From Deltaproteobacteria bacterium (GTDB lineage Bacteria > Myxococcota > Myxococcia > SLRQ01), in the NCBI GenBank assembly GCA_029210625.1, contig JARGFU010000022.1, forward strand, positions 1 through 64,000: a stretch of DNA of 64,000 nt, read 5' to 3'. Below the pieces are notes generated by a model, which was not told the DNA's origin, did no database searches, and worked only from the letters and a program-made list of their open reading frames with translations. Shown piece by piece: positions 49,511 to 58,671 of this stretch. The translations under genes were made by a program, and so were the position numbers. Numbering within the stretch: the stretch's first letter is position 1; each line of letters starts with the position of its first letter.

Positions 49511-49572
49511 TATCGGAAAAAAAACCTGCAAGATTGGGACCTTAAGAGGCCCTGCCTGGGTCGCCGGGCGAG

Positions 49573-50028
49573 CTACTCGCCGACCTTGTCGAGGACGATG
49601 CCGAGGGCCTCGGCCACCTCGAAGATGCGCTGGTCCCGGTAGAACTCCTGGAAGACGATCCGCTTGATGCCGGCGTTGGCGATCGTCTTGAAGCAAGGCC
49701 AGCAGGGGGAGGCGGTGGTGTAGATCGTCGCCTCGTCGATCATCACGCCGTTCTTCGCGGCCTGGATGATGGCGTTGGCCTCGGCGTGGATGGTGCGGAC
49801 GCAGTGGCCGTCCTCCATCATGTGCCCGGCCTCGCTGCAGTGGGGGCGGCCGCGGATCGAGCCGTTGTAGCCCGTCGAGAGGACCGTCTTGTTCCGCACG
49901 ATGACCGCGCCCACGTGCTTGCGGTCGCAGGTGGCCCGGGAGGAGACCACCCGGGCGATCTCCATGAAGTAGGCGTCCCAGTCCGTCCGGCCGTCCGGCT
50001 GAACGGCGCTCGCTTCACTCGTCGACAT
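49573..50028 (-). CDS. Deoxycytidylate (dCMP) deaminase
   Basis: Deaminates dCMP to dUMP, feeding dTMP synthesis, in the cytoplasm. A 151-aa, single zinc-dependent deaminase domain of the ComEB type: TIHAEANAI supplies the His-Ala-Glu catalytic motif and SPCWPCF the PCxxC zinc ligands. A typical inserted zinc region (RPHCSEAGHMMEDGHC) is present. ATG 50028 is preceded by GGGGAG. Probably its own unit downstream of prkA. Confidence 0.93.
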   Translation of the reverse strand: MSTSEASAVQPDGRTDWDAYFMEIARVVSSRATCDRKHVGAVIVRNKTVLSTGYNGSIRGRPHCSEAGHMMEDGHCVRTIHAEANAIIQAAKNGVMIDEATIYTTASPCWPCFKTIANAGIKRIVFQEFYRDQRIFEVAEALGIVLDKVGE

Positions 50029-50082
50029 CAGGCACTCCCCGCTTGGCGTTTCGTTGGTGAACGCCGCGCGGGTCGCCCCCGA

Positions 50083-52314
50083 TCAGTCCGCGTAGCGCGC
50101 TCGCATCAAAGCCAGAACGGCACCGTGCGCGCAATGCTCACAATAGCCGTGACGCTCGGTGAGCCCGGAGAGCAGGCGCTCGACGTCCTTGCGGGCCTCC
50201 GGCTCGAGGGCCGCGCGCCCCTCCTCGTCGAGGTACTGCAGGAAGTGATCGTGCACCTTCACCAGCTGGCCGCGGCGCGCCGCGTGGTGGTGATCCCGCA
50301 GCCGGCGGTAGAGCACCGGGAAGATCTTCGGGTAGTCGAGGGGGCCGTCCTCCCCCGGGTGCTCCAGGCGGTAGGCGCCCACCCGGCCGATGAGGTCCTT
50401 GCGGAAGCGCTCCCGGTCCTCGTCCTTGGCGGCGAAGATCCCCTCGAGCTCCTGCATCATCCGCTCGTCCGGCGGCTCGTCCTTGCCCGTGACCTTGTTG
50501 TGCTGGGTCTCTCCCTTCACCCAGGCCGAGAGGGTCACGATGTAGCGCTCGAAGGACTCCCGGAACTGCGCCTCGGCCACGAAGCCGAGGGCCTCGCGCA
50601 CCTCCTCGTCGACCGCGTCCAGCCAGAGCTCCCGCACCTGCTCCAGGAAGGCCGCGTGGTCGTGGTAGCCACCCCGGGGCTCCATCTGGAGGAAGGCGTA
50701 GACGCTCTTGTCCTGGAGGATCTCCTCGATCTGCTCGAGCACCGCGGGCACCTCGAGGCAGAGGTGCCCGGGATCCTGCGCCGCGTTCATCAGGGCCCCG
50801 CCCACCTCCCGGGGGCTGGGCCCGAAGCGGCCCTCGTAGACCGGCGCCCCCTCGGACTCGCCGAAGAGGGCGGGCACCAGGGCCGCCAGCATCTTCTGCT
50901 CCTCCAGGGAGAGGCGCTCGGGGGGCTCGCCGTGCTCGTAGAGCTCCATCTTCTCCACCGGCGTCAGGGCGGCCACCAGCGGCCGGACGGCCTCCGGGAA
51001 GGCCTCCGGCTCGGGCTGCCAGAGCCGGCCGAGGATGGCCCAGCGCACCGCGGTCTGCAGGGCGTGGGGGGCGACGTGCTTGCCCGCCGCCGCCTCGGCG
51101 ACCCGGCGCTCGTAGATCGCCCGCTCGTCCGAGAGCCGGCGCAGGTAGGGCACCCGCACCAGCTCCATCCTCCCCTTGAAGGAGCCGAAGTCGGGGATCT
51201 CCTTGAAGGCGCCCAGGTGGGCCTCGTTGGTGCTGGCGATCAGCACCGCGTCGAGCTGCAGGACGAGGTGCTCCATCCGCACCTCGCCGGTCTCGCTGGT
51301 CCCCAGCAGGTACTTGAAGGCCTCGAGGGGCCGCTTGAGGAGATCGGCGTACTCGATGATGCCCCGGTTGCCGCTGACCAGGGGGCCCGCCGCCTCGAGG
51401 ATGTTCACGGTCTGCAGGGCCGGGGGCAGGGAGGAGGCGCTGCGGTCGAGGGCCAGCGCCCGCAGGGCGGCGTCCACCGACATCTGGGGCTCGACGGTGA
51501 CCGCCCCCTCGACGTAGCGGCGCGAGTAGGTGAAGCGCTCCACCTGCACGTGGGCCATGACCCGGGCGTAGTTGCCCCGGTAGGCGTTCATCAGGGCGTC
51601 GAAGATCGTGCGGCACTTGCGGCAGGGGCCGCCGTGGGCGAGGTGCGCCGAGGGCACGAAGGAGGGGTCGGCCTCGCGGGCCACTGCCAGCAGGCGCTGC
51701 CGGTCGGCCACCGGCACCAGCAGCAGGGGGTGGTCCTTCATCTCGCAGCCGAGGCGGGCGTCGATCTCCCCCGCCTCGAGGTGCGCGAAGCTCACGACGG
51801 GGCCGCTGCCGCCGCCGAAGCCACCGAAGCCCACCGGGCCCTTCACGAACTCGGTCTTGGGGAAGACCCAGCCGAAGCGGTAGGCCGCGCCCTCCTGGGT
51901 GCGGGAGTAGGCCTCGAGGGCGTCCATCATCACCGCCACGATGCTCGACTTGGCCGAGCCGTTGGGGCCGTGCAGGACGATGAGGCGGTCCACCCTCCCC
52001 TGGCGGGCGAAGTTCTCCAGGATCCGCAGCAGGCGCCGGGCCACCGCGTCCTGCCCCGCCACCGCGCCCCGTCCGTCGGCGAAGGGGGCGTCGAAGAGGC
52101 GGTGTCGGCGGAAGGCCCCGGTGGGGACCCGCCGCTCCTCGCTCCCGAAGTGCTCGAAGGCCCCCAGGAGCATCTGGGGGGCGCTGCGGGCCCAGGCCGC
52201 AGGCGACCTCAGGTAGCCCTCGAGGTAGGCGTCGAAGGAGAGCAGGCTGCGCCCCTCCTCGAAGCGGCGGGTGACCGCCGTGGCGACCTCTTCCAGGAAA
52301 TGACCGGCGTCCAT
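50083..52314 (-). CDS. prkA: PrkA-type serine protein kinase
   Basis: A 743-aa PrkA/YeaG-like protein with an N-terminal AAA+ type ATPase domain (Walker A LHGPNGSAKSSIVAVMMD, about residue 112) and a C-terminal kinase-like region. It contains a CRKC pair at ~225 and a CEHC pair near the C-terminus (YCEHCAHG), which could bind metal. PrkA proteins act in stress and stationary-phase signalling in other bacteria. Here the frequent partners (YeaH, SpoVR) are absent. It is somewhat longer than the common ~640-690 aa. It is divergent from the Hsp70 gene. Confidence 0.9.
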   Translation of the reverse strand: MDAGHFLEEVATAVTRRFEEGRSLLSFDAYLEGYLRSPAAWARSAPQMLLGAFEHFGSEERRVPTGAFRRHRLFDAPFADGRGAVAGQDAVARRLLRILENFARQGRVDRLIVLHGPNGSAKSSIVAVMMDALEAYSRTQEGAAYRFGWVFPKTEFVKGPVGFGGFGGGSGPVVSFAHLEAGEIDARLGCEMKDHPLLLVPVADRQRLLAVAREADPSFVPSAHLAHGGPCRKCRTIFDALMNAYRGNYARVMAHVQVERFTYSRRYVEGAVTVEPQMSVDAALRALALDRSASSLPPALQTVNILEAAGPLVSGNRGIIEYADLLKRPLEAFKYLLGTSETGEVRMEHLVLQLDAVLIASTNEAHLGAFKEIPDFGSFKGRMELVRVPYLRRLSDERAIYERRVAEAAAGKHVAPHALQTAVRWAILGRLWQPEPEAFPEAVRPLVAALTPVEKMELYEHGEPPERLSLEEQKMLAALVPALFGESEGAPVYEGRFGPSPREVGGALMNAAQDPGHLCLEVPAVLEQIEEILQDKSVYAFLQMEPRGGYHDHAAFLEQVRELWLDAVDEEVREALGFVAEAQFRESFERYIVTLSAWVKGETQHNKVTGKDEPPDERMMQELEGIFAAKDEDRERFRKDLIGRVGAYRLEHPGEDGPLDYPKIFPVLYRRLRDHHHAARRGQLVKVHDHFLQYLDEEGRAALEPEARKDVERLLSGLTERHGYCEHCAHGAVLALMRARYAD

Positions 52315-52457
52315 GGGACCCTCCCTCCGTAGACCACTCTAGGCCCAAATCGCCCCTGGCAGGCAGCGAAGTGGCCCGGGCGGGCCCGGCTGGCCTCCCG
52401 ACCGACGCCGCGCGTCAATTGTGGACTCGAAGGCTCCCCCCTCCTCCGACCTTTGGT

Positions 52458-52463
52458 TACAAT
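52458..52463 (+). promoter_or_regulatory. -10 box TACAAT of the Hsp70 gene (likely leaderless)
   Basis: TACAAT ends 8 nt before GTG 52472. There is no Shine-Dalgarno, and the -35 region is GC-rich and poor. Confidence 0.45.
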
Positions 52464-52471
52464 CCCCAACC

Positions 52472-53992
52472 GTGAGCGTCATCATCGGAATCGACCTGGG
52501 GACCACCAACTCCTGCGCGGCCTTCATGGACCCGTCGGGGAAGGTGAAGCTCATTCCCTACAAGGATGGCACCCACACGATCCCCTCCATCTTCGCGGTG
52601 GACGACAAGGGGAACGAGCTGGTGGGGCACGACGCCAAGCGTCAGTGGCAGCTCAACCCACGCAACACGATCTACGCCTCGAAGCGGTTGATCGGCCGGA
52701 ACTACAAGTCCGACGTCGTCGACACGATGGCCAACGTCGTGGCGTACGAGATGCACGAGGGCACCGAGGAGAACGAGGTGCTCATCCGGGTCGGCGGCCG
52801 GGACTTCCACATGTCCGAGATCGCCGCTCGCATCCTGGAGAAGGTGCGGGGCGTGGCCCAGGACTTCCTCCAGATGCCGGTCACCCAGGCCGTGGTCACC
52901 GTCCCGGCCTACTTCACCGACCGGCAGCGGCAGGCGGTGAAGGACGCGGGCAAGAAGATCGACCTCGAGGTGGTGCGGATCATCAACGAGCCCACCGCCG
53001 CGGCCCTCGCCTACGGCGTCGGCAAGCAGATGAACGAGACCGTGCTGGTCTTCGACCTGGGCGGCGGCACCTTCGACGTCTCGGTGATCGAGATCCGGGA
53101 CCGGGTCTTCGAGGTGAAGTCCACCGGCGGCGACATCTTCCTGGGCGGCATCGACTTCGACAACGCGCTGATCTCCTTCATCCTGGGCGAGTTCCGCTCC
53201 GAGCACGACATCGACCTCTCCACCGACCCGGTGGCGATGCAGCGGATCAAGGACCTGGCCGAGCGCACCAAGATCGATCTCTCCGAGCGCGAGTCGGTGC
53301 CCTTCTCGATCCCCTTCGTGACGATGACCCCCCAGGGGCTCCCCCTGAACATCGACGTGACCATCGACCGGGAGCTCTTCCAGGCCCTCACCTCGCCGCT
53401 CCTCGAGCGCTGCGTCGCGAAGGTCGACGAGGTCCTCTCCGAGGCGGGCTTGACCGCCGACCAGATCGACGAGGTCATGCTGGTGGGCGGCCAGTCCCGG
53501 ATGCCGCTCATCCACCAGCAGCTGACCGAGTACTTCGGCCAGGCGCCCTCCAAGGCCGTGCACCCGGACGAGGCCGTGGCGATCGGCGCCGCCCTCTACG
53601 CCCACAGCCTCGAGGACGACACCGAGCTGCGCATCCAGCTCCTCGACGTCATCCCCATGGCCATCGGGCTCGAGCGGGCCGGCGGGAAGTTCCACAAGAT
53701 CTTCGACCGCAACGCCCCCCTCCCCAACGCCAAGGCCATCACCGCCACCACCAGCTTCGACGGCCAGAGCTCCCTGGCGATGCGCATCTACCAGGGCGAC
53801 GCCGACGAGGCCACGGAGAACGAGCTCCTCGGCGACTTCCTCTTCGAGGGCATCAAGTCGGCGGCCGCGGGCTCGGCGCGGGTCGAGGTCACCTTCGATC
53901 TGAACATCGAGGGCATCCTCACCATGTCGGCCAAGGATCCCGACTCCGGACGCGAGATGAAGACCACCGTCCGGGTGAAGGCCAGCAGCTGA
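52472..53992 (+). CDS. Hsp70/DnaK-type chaperone lacking the C-terminal lid
   Basis: 506 aa from GTG 52472 (MSVIIGIDLGTTNSCAAF). The actin-like ATPase domain (about 1-365) is complete, with VTVPAYFTDRQRQAVKDAG, INEPTAAALAYG, LVFDLGGGTFDVSV and VMLVGGQSRMP. The substrate-binding beta domain follows (about 375-506), ending KTTVRVKASS. DnaK is usually about 610-640 aa; the missing ~110-130 residues are the helical lid, which changes how tightly substrate is held. Myxobacteria carry such shortened paralogs. No DnaJ or GrpE gene is next to it, so it is probably a paralog of the housekeeping DnaK. It is convergent with clpX. Confidence 0.93.
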   Translation: MSVIIGIDLGTTNSCAAFMDPSGKVKLIPYKDGTHTIPSIFAVDDKGNELVGHDAKRQWQLNPRNTIYASKRLIGRNYKSDVVDTMANVVAYEMHEGTEENEVLIRVGGRDFHMSEIAARILEKVRGVAQDFLQMPVTQAVVTVPAYFTDRQRQAVKDAGKKIDLEVVRIINEPTAAALAYGVGKQMNETVLVFDLGGGTFDVSVIEIRDRVFEVKSTGGDIFLGGIDFDNALISFILGEFRSEHDIDLSTDPVAMQRIKDLAERTKIDLSERESVPFSIPFVTMTPQGLPLNIDVTIDRELFQALTSPLLERCVAKVDEVLSEAGLTADQIDEVMLVGGQSRMPLIHQQLTEYFGQAPSKAVHPDEAVAIGAALYAHSLEDDTELRIQLLDVIPMAIGLERAGGKFHKIFDRNAPLPNAKAITATTSFDGQSSLAMRIYQGDADEATENELLGDFLFEGIKSAAAGSARVEVTFDLNIEGILTMSAKDPDSGREMKTTVRVKASS

Positions 53993-53997
53993 TCCAC

Positions 53998-54016
53998 GGG
54001 GGTGCCGCGCACCCCC
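53998..54016. terminator. Hairpin between Hsp70 and clpX
   Basis: A perfect 7-bp stem, GGGGGTG / CACCCCC, with a 5-nt loop, placed between the convergent stops of the two genes. There is no strong T-run on either side. Confidence 0.6.
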
Positions 54017-54022
54017 GCCCGA

Positions 54023-55309
54023 TCACCCAGCTTTCTTCTCGAGCGCGAGCACCGGCTCCTCGCCGCGCTCGATCACGCCCTTGGTGATCTTCACTTCCTT
54101 GACCCCCTCCTGGAAGGGGGTGTCGTACATGATGTCGAGCATGGCGTTCTCCATGATCGACCGCAGACCGCGGGCGCCGGAGGAGCGCTCGACGGCCTCG
54201 CGGGCCACCGCCCGCAGGGCGCCGTCGGTGAAGTGGAGCTTCACGCCCTCCATCTCGAAGAGCTTCTGGTACTGCTTCACCAGCGCGTTCTTCGGACCGG
54301 AGAGGATGGTCACCAGGTCGGACTCGGAGAGCTCGTCCAGGGTCGCGATGACCGGCAGCCGGCCGACGAACTCGGGGATCAGGCCGAACTTCACCAGATC
54401 CTCGGGCTCGATGGCGGCCAGGAGCTCGCCCACGGTGTTGTCGGCCTTGGTGGCGATCTTCGCGCCGAAGCCCAGGCCCTTCACGCCGACCCGGCGGCGG
54501 ATCGTGTCCTCGATGCCGCCGAAGGCGCCGCCGCAGATGAAGAGCACGTCGCTGGTGTCGACCTGCACGTACTCCTGCTGGTTGTACTTCTTGCCGCCCC
54601 GGGGGGTGACGTTGGCGCGGCTGCCCTCGACGATCTTCAGGAGGGCCTGCTGCACGCCCTCGCCAGAGACGTCCCGGGTCACCGAGGGGGTGTCGCCCTT
54701 GCGAGCGATCTTGTCGATCTCGTCGATGTAGACGATGCCGCGAGAGGCCCGGTCCACGTCGTAGTCGGCGGCGTGGAGGAGGTTCTGGATGATGTTCTCC
54801 ACGTCCTCGCCCACGTAGCCGGCCTCGGTGAGGCTGGTGGCGTCGGCGATCGTGAAGGGCACCTCGAGCATCCGGGCCAGGGACTGGGCCAGCAGGGTCT
54901 TGCCGGAGCCCGTGGGGCCCAGGAGCATGATGTTGCTCTTCTGGAGCTCGACCGGCTCCTCACCGGCCGGCCGGCTGCCCGCGGTGGCGGTGCCGCTGCG
55001 GCGGTTGGTGCGCTTGGAGTGGATCCGCTTGTAGTGGTTGTAGACCGCGACCGCGAGGACCTTCTTGGCGCGCTGCTGGCCGACGACGTAGTCGTCGAGG
55101 AAGGTCTTGATCTCCTCCGGGGTGGGGAGGTTCATGCTCGAGGCTTCGTCCTCGCGCTCGGCCTCCTCGGCCACGATGTCGTTGCAGAGCCGGATGCACT
55201 CGTCGCAGATGTAGACCGTGGGGCCGGCGATGAGCTTGCGCACCTCGCGCTGGCCCTTGCCACAGAAGGAGCAGGACAGATTTCCGGGTTGATGATCGCG
55301 ACGACTCAT
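54023..55309 (-). CDS. clpX: ATP-dependent Clp protease ATP-binding subunit ClpX
   Basis: An unfoldase that feeds substrates to ClpP. 428 aa. An N-terminal C4 zinc finger (CSFCGKGQ, then CDECIRLC), the linker [20 protein letters not shown], Walker [19 protein letters not shown], Walker [13 protein letters not shown], and the IGF-like ClpP loop region are recognisable; the sensor-2 end [18 protein letters not shown] is typical. The start is ATG 55309 ([15 protein letters not shown]). No clpP or tig gene lies next to it in the window. Confidence 0.97.
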   Translation of the reverse strand: MSRRDHQPGNLSCSFCGKGQREVRKLIAGPTVYICDECIRLCNDIVAEEAEREDEASSMNLPTPEEIKTFLDDYVVGQQRAKKVLAVAVYNHYKRIHSKRTNRRSGTATAGSRPAGEEPVELQKSNIMLLGPTGSGKTLLAQSLARMLEVPFTIADATSLTEAGYVGEDVENIIQNLLHAADYDVDRASRGIVYIDEIDKIARKGDTPSVTRDVSGEGVQQALLKIVEGSRANVTPRGGKKYNQQEYVQVDTSDVLFICGGAFGGIEDTIRRRVGVKGLGFGAKIATKADNTVGELLAAIEPEDLVKFGLIPEFVGRLPVIATLDELSESDLVTILSGPKNALVKQYQKLFEMEGVKLHFTDGALRAVAREAVERSSGARGLRSIMENAMLDIMYDTPFQEGVKEVKITKGVIERGEEPVLALEKKAG

Positions 55310-55386
55310 GAGGCTCGTTTCGAGAGTACCACCATTTTGGGCCCGTACTTCCTTTTGTACAGCGTTTCGAGGGTCTGTGGGGCGCC

Positions 55387-56034
55387 CTAGGCCGCCCGCT
55401 CGGCGGCCAGGGCCTCGAGGTCGGCGGCCAGGGCTCCGGCCCGATCCTTGAGCTCGGGGGGCACGATGGCCAGGCTCTCGGTCGCCTCGGCCAGCTTGGC
55501 GGCCGCCCGGGCCAGCTTCTTGAGCCGCACGTGGACCGGGGGCTCCGGAGGGGGCGGGGTCGGCCAGCGGGTCTTGAGCATCTTCTGGACCTTGGCCGCG
55601 GTGGGCGGGCTGCCCTCGAAGACCTCTCCCCGGAAGGTGGCGTACTCCTGATCGCCGATCTGCCCCTTGTCCTCGGCCTCGGTGAGGACCCGCAGGACCT
55701 CGAAGTCGGGGAGCTTGGCCCGGGCCTCCGGGCGCTCCCGGGCCTCGGCCAGGAGGCTGGGCTCCCGCCGCTCCATGAAGCCGTAGGTGGCGGTGAGCTT
55801 GTGGGCGGTCGCCTTCTTGATGTGCAGCTCGCGCTCGCAGTAGCGCTCGAAGTCGTCGAAGCCCCACTCCTTGTAGACGGCGGCGTCCCGCACCTGGGTC
55901 AGGAGCTGGCCCAGCTCCACCCAGGCGTGCTTGAAGTCCAGCGCGCTGGCCAGCACCTGAAATCGCAGGGAGCCGGGCGCCAGCTGGGCCAGGCGCTCCT
56001 CGATCGCGATCATCGACTTGGTCTTCTTCGTCAT
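55387..56034 (-). CDS. Protein of unknown function with a possible helix-turn-helix
   Basis: 215 aa from ATG 56034. It is helical throughout. A segment ([20 protein letters not shown], then [10 protein letters not shown]) has a helix-turn-helix look, and the C-terminal half is Lys/Ala/Glu-rich and probably coiled coil. There is no signal peptide, so it is cytoplasmic. It lies 77 nt upstream of clpX on the same strand and may be co-transcribed with it. I recognise no named family. Confidence 0.75.
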   Translation of the reverse strand: MTKKTKSMIAIEERLAQLAPGSLRFQVLASALDFKHAWVELGQLLTQVRDAAVYKEWGFDDFERYCERELHIKKATAHKLTATYGFMERREPSLLAEARERPEARAKLPDFEVLRVLTEAEDKGQIGDQEYATFRGEVFEGSPPTAAKVQKMLKTRWPTPPPPEPPVHVRLKKLARAAAKLAEATESLAIVPPELKDRAGALAADLEALAAERAA

Positions 56035-56455
56035 GGGCCGGATCTCATACCCGACCCCCCGGCCCCTTGCCACCCGATCGCCTCCACCGCGGCGCTTGCG
56101 GGCCCCAGGGACGGGCCCTCCCGGGGGACGCTCACCTCCCGCCGGGCCCGTGCCGGCTCGCCACACCGCCGCTAGGCCCGGCTCCGGCTCGCTCGGCAGC
56201 GGCACCGCCCGGATCGGAGGTGCGCGAGCGGCCGGGCGGTACCGCCGACGCCCCCGAGAGGGCCCGTCCCTGGGGCCCGCGCGCCGCTCTCGAGAGACCG
56301 CGCGCAGGCCGCGCTATCGGGAGACCGGCCCCCGTTCTTCGATGGTAGCCCGGGAAACCAGGCTCGCGGAGGGACCACTCGGTGCTGAGAGGCGAGCGTC
56401 CCCCGGCCAGGTTGCTCCCCCTCAGCCCGCGAAGGCCGCAACGGAAGCACGCGCG
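56035..56455. repeat. Gene-free GC-rich region with long inverted repeats
   Basis: No supported gene. The strongest feature is an inverted repeat: GGGCCCCAGGGACGGGCCCTC at 56100-56120 recurs in reverse complement within 56258-56279 (GAGGGCCCGTCCCTGGGGCC), with flanking similarity on both sides over about 40 bp. A further copy of CGGGGGACGCTC (56122-56133) occurs inverted at about 56391-56405. It could form a large cruciform or structured RNA, or be a degenerate repeat element. Confidence 0.55.
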
Positions 56456-56476
56456 TTTTCGGGCGAAGCCCGAAAA
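56456..56476. terminator. Bidirectional intrinsic terminator
   Basis: A perfect 9-bp stem, TTTTCGGGC / GCCCGAAAA, with a 3-nt loop. T-runs are present in both directions (TTTT on each strand). It ends the 56502-57479 gene. Confidence 0.85.
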
Positions 56477-56482
56477 GGTGCC

Positions 56483-56499
56483 CGAACCCGAAGGGTTCG
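56483..56499. terminator. Second hairpin in tandem
   Basis: A perfect 7-bp stem CGAACCC / GGGTTCG with loop GAA, adjacent to the stop at 56502. It likely strengthens the termination or protects the mRNA 3' end. Confidence 0.55.
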
Positions 56500-56501
56500 C
56501 G

Positions 56502-57479
56502 TCAGCGGATGGTGAAGGACTGGCTGACGGTCGGGCGCTCGCCGTCGAAGGGCTTGAAGCGCCACTTGGCCATCTCGCGCTGGAAGCACTTCTCCATCGG
56601 CGTCCCACGCAGCTGCCGGTTGTCGATCCAGATCTTGCCGACCTTGCCGGCGTTGGTGACCACGAACTCGAAGGGGATGCTGCCCTTGAAGCCGGTCCGC
56701 TGGACCTCCTCCTTGATGCAGGGGAAGAGGGTCGAGGACTGCTTCTTCAGCACGCTCTGGATGTGGCCCATGTCGTACTGGGGCTTGCCCATCGCCAGCC
56801 CGTCGGAGTCGGCCGGCCCGGTCTCTCCGCCGGGGGCCTGGGTCCCGGCCGCGCCCGCGGAGGCCACGGCGGTGCCCTCGGGCTTCTTCTCGGTGCCGCT
56901 GGGCTTCTTGCCGGTGGAGCCGGGCTTCCTCCCGGAGGTGGCCGGCTTCCTGCCGCTGGTGGAGGTGGCGCCCGGGCGCCGCTCGCCCTCGGGCAGGTCC
57001 ACGTCGAGGTAGTCCTCCCCGGCCTCGCCGGAGAGGTGGGTGGAGAGGGAGGCCAGCGCGATCACCGGCGGGCTGACGGTGATGCCGATCTCGGCGAGCT
57101 CGGCGGAGCTCTCACCGATCCGCCGGGAGGTCACGTAGTACCAGGCCCCGCCGGCGACCATGGCCACCAGGATCACCGCCGAGACGGCGATGACGGCCAG
57201 CTTCACCCGGCGGGAGCGCCGGCGGGCGGCCTCGTCGCTCTTCTTCTCCCGCATGACCCGGGAGCGGGCCTGCGCCTTGGCCACGTGGACCCGGAAGAAC
57301 TCGAACTCCCGCAGGTGCCTCCACTCGCCCTCGTCCTCGTTGGCCACCATGGACTCGGGGGTGATCTCACCCGAACCGAGCTTGTCGATGATCGTCGAGG
57401 CCGGGACGGGCCCCATCAGGAGGTCCCTGTCCTTGAACAGCCACTGTCCGCCACTCGTGCCCAGATCCATGCTCGTCAT
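56502..57479 (-). CDS. GYF-domain and AgmX/PglI-type C-terminal domain protein
   Basis: A 325-aa protein. The N-terminal part (about residues 10-60) resembles a GYF_2 domain (QWLFKDRDLLMGPVPASTI). A membrane helix (LAVIAVSAVILVAMVAGGAW, about 94-114) follows, then a Gly/Ser/Lys/Thr-rich periplasmic linker (about 150-205), and a C-terminal AgmX/PglI-like domain (IQSVLKKQSSTLFPCIKEE, EKCFQREMAKWRFKPFDGE), related to the TonB C-terminal fold. In Myxococcus AgmX-type proteins are linked to gliding motility and envelope energy coupling. The start may be ATG 57479 or 57470. It is divergent from truA, with two hairpins at its 3' end. Confidence 0.85.
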   Translation of the reverse strand: MTSMDLGTSGGQWLFKDRDLLMGPVPASTIIDKLGSGEITPESMVANEDEGEWRHLREFEFFRVHVAKAQARSRVMREKKSDEAARRRSRRVKLAVIAVSAVILVAMVAGGAWYYVTSRRIGESSAELAEIGITVSPPVIALASLSTHLSGEAGEDYLDVDLPEGERRPGATSTSGRKPATSGRKPGSTGKKPSGTEKKPEGTAVASAGAAGTQAPGGETGPADSDGLAMGKPQYDMGHIQSVLKKQSSTLFPCIKEEVQRTGFKGSIPFEFVVTNAGKVGKIWIDNRQLRGTPMEKCFQREMAKWRFKPFDGERPTVSQSFTIR

Positions 57480-57556
57480 TCGGGGTGCCCATCTTGAAGT
57501 TCCGGGCGGCCTCTCTGCCGCCTTGCCCTCGCTTCCCCGATGCGACGCAGTCTAGC

Positions 57557-58390
57557 ATGAACCCGATGCGATACGCGCTTCGGTTGGCCTACGACGGAGG
57601 GGCCTTCGTGGGCTGGCAGCGCCACCCCGGGCAACGCACCGTGCAGGGGGTGGTGGAGGAGGCCCTCGCCGAGCTGGGCTGCCCCACCACGGTGCAGTGC
57701 GCCTCCCGCACCGACGCCGGCGTGCACGCCCTCGGGCAGATCGCCCACTTCAAGGCCGAGGAGGCCCTGCCCCCCGACCTGGCGCCCCGGCTCGCCGCCC
57801 GGCTCCCGGCCGACCTGCGCCTCCACGGCCTGGTGGAGGCCCCGCCCCGCTTCCACGCCCGCTTCTCGGCGCGGGGGAAGATCTACACCTACCTCGTCTG
57901 CCTCCCGGCCGCGCCGGAGCGGATCGAGGCGGACGCCTTCCTCCGGGAGCGGGTCTGGACCCTCCCCGATCCCCGCTCCTTCCCCGAGCGGCCGGCCGGG
58001 GGCGGCCTCGATCTGCCGGCCATGCAGGCCGCGGCCGACGCCCTGCGGGGCCGGCGGGACTTGAGTGGCCTGGCCACGATTCGCCGGCCGGTGCACGACC
58101 GGCGGAAGACCCGCCGCAAGATGGGGGTCCTGCGCTGGCGCTCCCTGCCCTACCCCGGCGAGGCCGGCGGCGTGCTCCACGCGCTCACGGTGAGCGGCGA
58201 CGCCTTCCTGAAGCACCAGATCCGCAACCTGGTCGGCCTCCTCGTCGAGGTCGGCTACGGCCGGATCGCGCCGGCCGAGGTCGCGGGGCTGGTGGCTTCG
58301 CGGCGGACCCACCAGGGTCCGCGGGCACCCGGCCGGGGCTTGATGCTCCAGCGGGTGCGCTACCCGAAGGGACTGGATCCCTTCGGGTAG
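57557..58390 (+). CDS. truA: tRNA pseudouridine synthase A
   Basis: Forms pseudouridine at positions 38-40 of tRNA anticodon stem-loops. 277 aa from ATG 57557 (MNPMRYALRLAYDG). The catalytic Asp is in CASRTDAGVHALGQ (about residue 57). Later conserved segments are FHARFSARGKIYTYLV and FLKHQIRNLVGLLVEVG. ATG 57566 is an alternative start. It is divergent from the AgmX-like gene. Confidence 0.95.
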   Translation: MNPMRYALRLAYDGGAFVGWQRHPGQRTVQGVVEEALAELGCPTTVQCASRTDAGVHALGQIAHFKAEEALPPDLAPRLAARLPADLRLHGLVEAPPRFHARFSARGKIYTYLVCLPAAPERIEADAFLRERVWTLPDPRSFPERPAGGGLDLPAMQAAADALRGRRDLSGLATIRRPVHDRRKTRRKMGVLRWRSLPYPGEAGGVLHALTVSGDAFLKHQIRNLVGLLVEVGYGRIAPAEVAGLVASRRTHQGPRAPGRGLMLQRVRYPKGLDPFG

Positions 58391-58399
58391 GCGAGCGGA

Positions 58400-58552
58400 C
58401 TAATCCAGCAGGGCGCGACGGACCCGACGCAGCTCGTCGGAGAACTCGCGGTCGATGAGGGTGGTGACCAGGGCGTCGAGCTCGTCGTAGGCGGTCTCGA
58501 GGCGCTTCTGGTCGGCGTCCAGGGGGAGGCTTCCACGGATGGTGGCGTTCAT
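58400..58552 (-). CDS. Small protein of a three-gene cluster (50 aa)
   Basis: 50 aa from ATG 58552, which directly follows the stop of the 35-aa gene. It starts MNATIRGSLPLDADQKRLET and is mainly helical and highly charged, with Asp/Glu and Arg runs. It is possibly a partner protein of the ribbon-helix-helix gene. Codon usage matches the neighbours (GC-rich third positions), which supports expression. Confidence 0.6.
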   Translation of the reverse strand: MNATIRGSLPLDADQKRLETAYDELDALVTTLIDREFSDELRRVRRALLD

Positions 58553-58660
58553 CTAGCGATTCCTCTCATGCTCGACCGCCTCCTTGTAGAAGCGGGCGAA
58601 AGGCAGCTCGTTGACGTTCTTCTCGGCGACGATCCGGTACCAGCGAAGCTCGGTGCTCAT
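58553..58660 (-). CDS. Small protein of a three-gene cluster (35 aa)
   Basis: 35 aa from ATG 58660 with GGGACGAAGG just upstream. The sequence begins MSTELRWYRIVAEKNVNELP and is probably one or two helices. It lies 11 nt after the ribbon-helix-helix gene and abuts the 50-aa gene without a gap. No family recognised; it is too short for annotation by similarity. Confidence 0.55.
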   Translation of the reverse strand: MSTELRWYRIVAEKNVNELPFARFYKEAVEHERNR

Positions 58661-58671
58661 CCTTCGTCCCT

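Noticed and set aside
49517-49524. The A-run upstream of the fusion cytochrome as a full intrinsic terminator for dCMP deaminase
   Set aside because: On the minus strand it is a T-run, but no good GC stem lies directly before it, so it remains only a possible partial terminator.
56067-56348. Small open frames in the gap at 56.1-56.4 kb
   Set aside because: They have no ribosome sites, Pro/Arg/Gly-biased translation, and overlap the inverted repeats.
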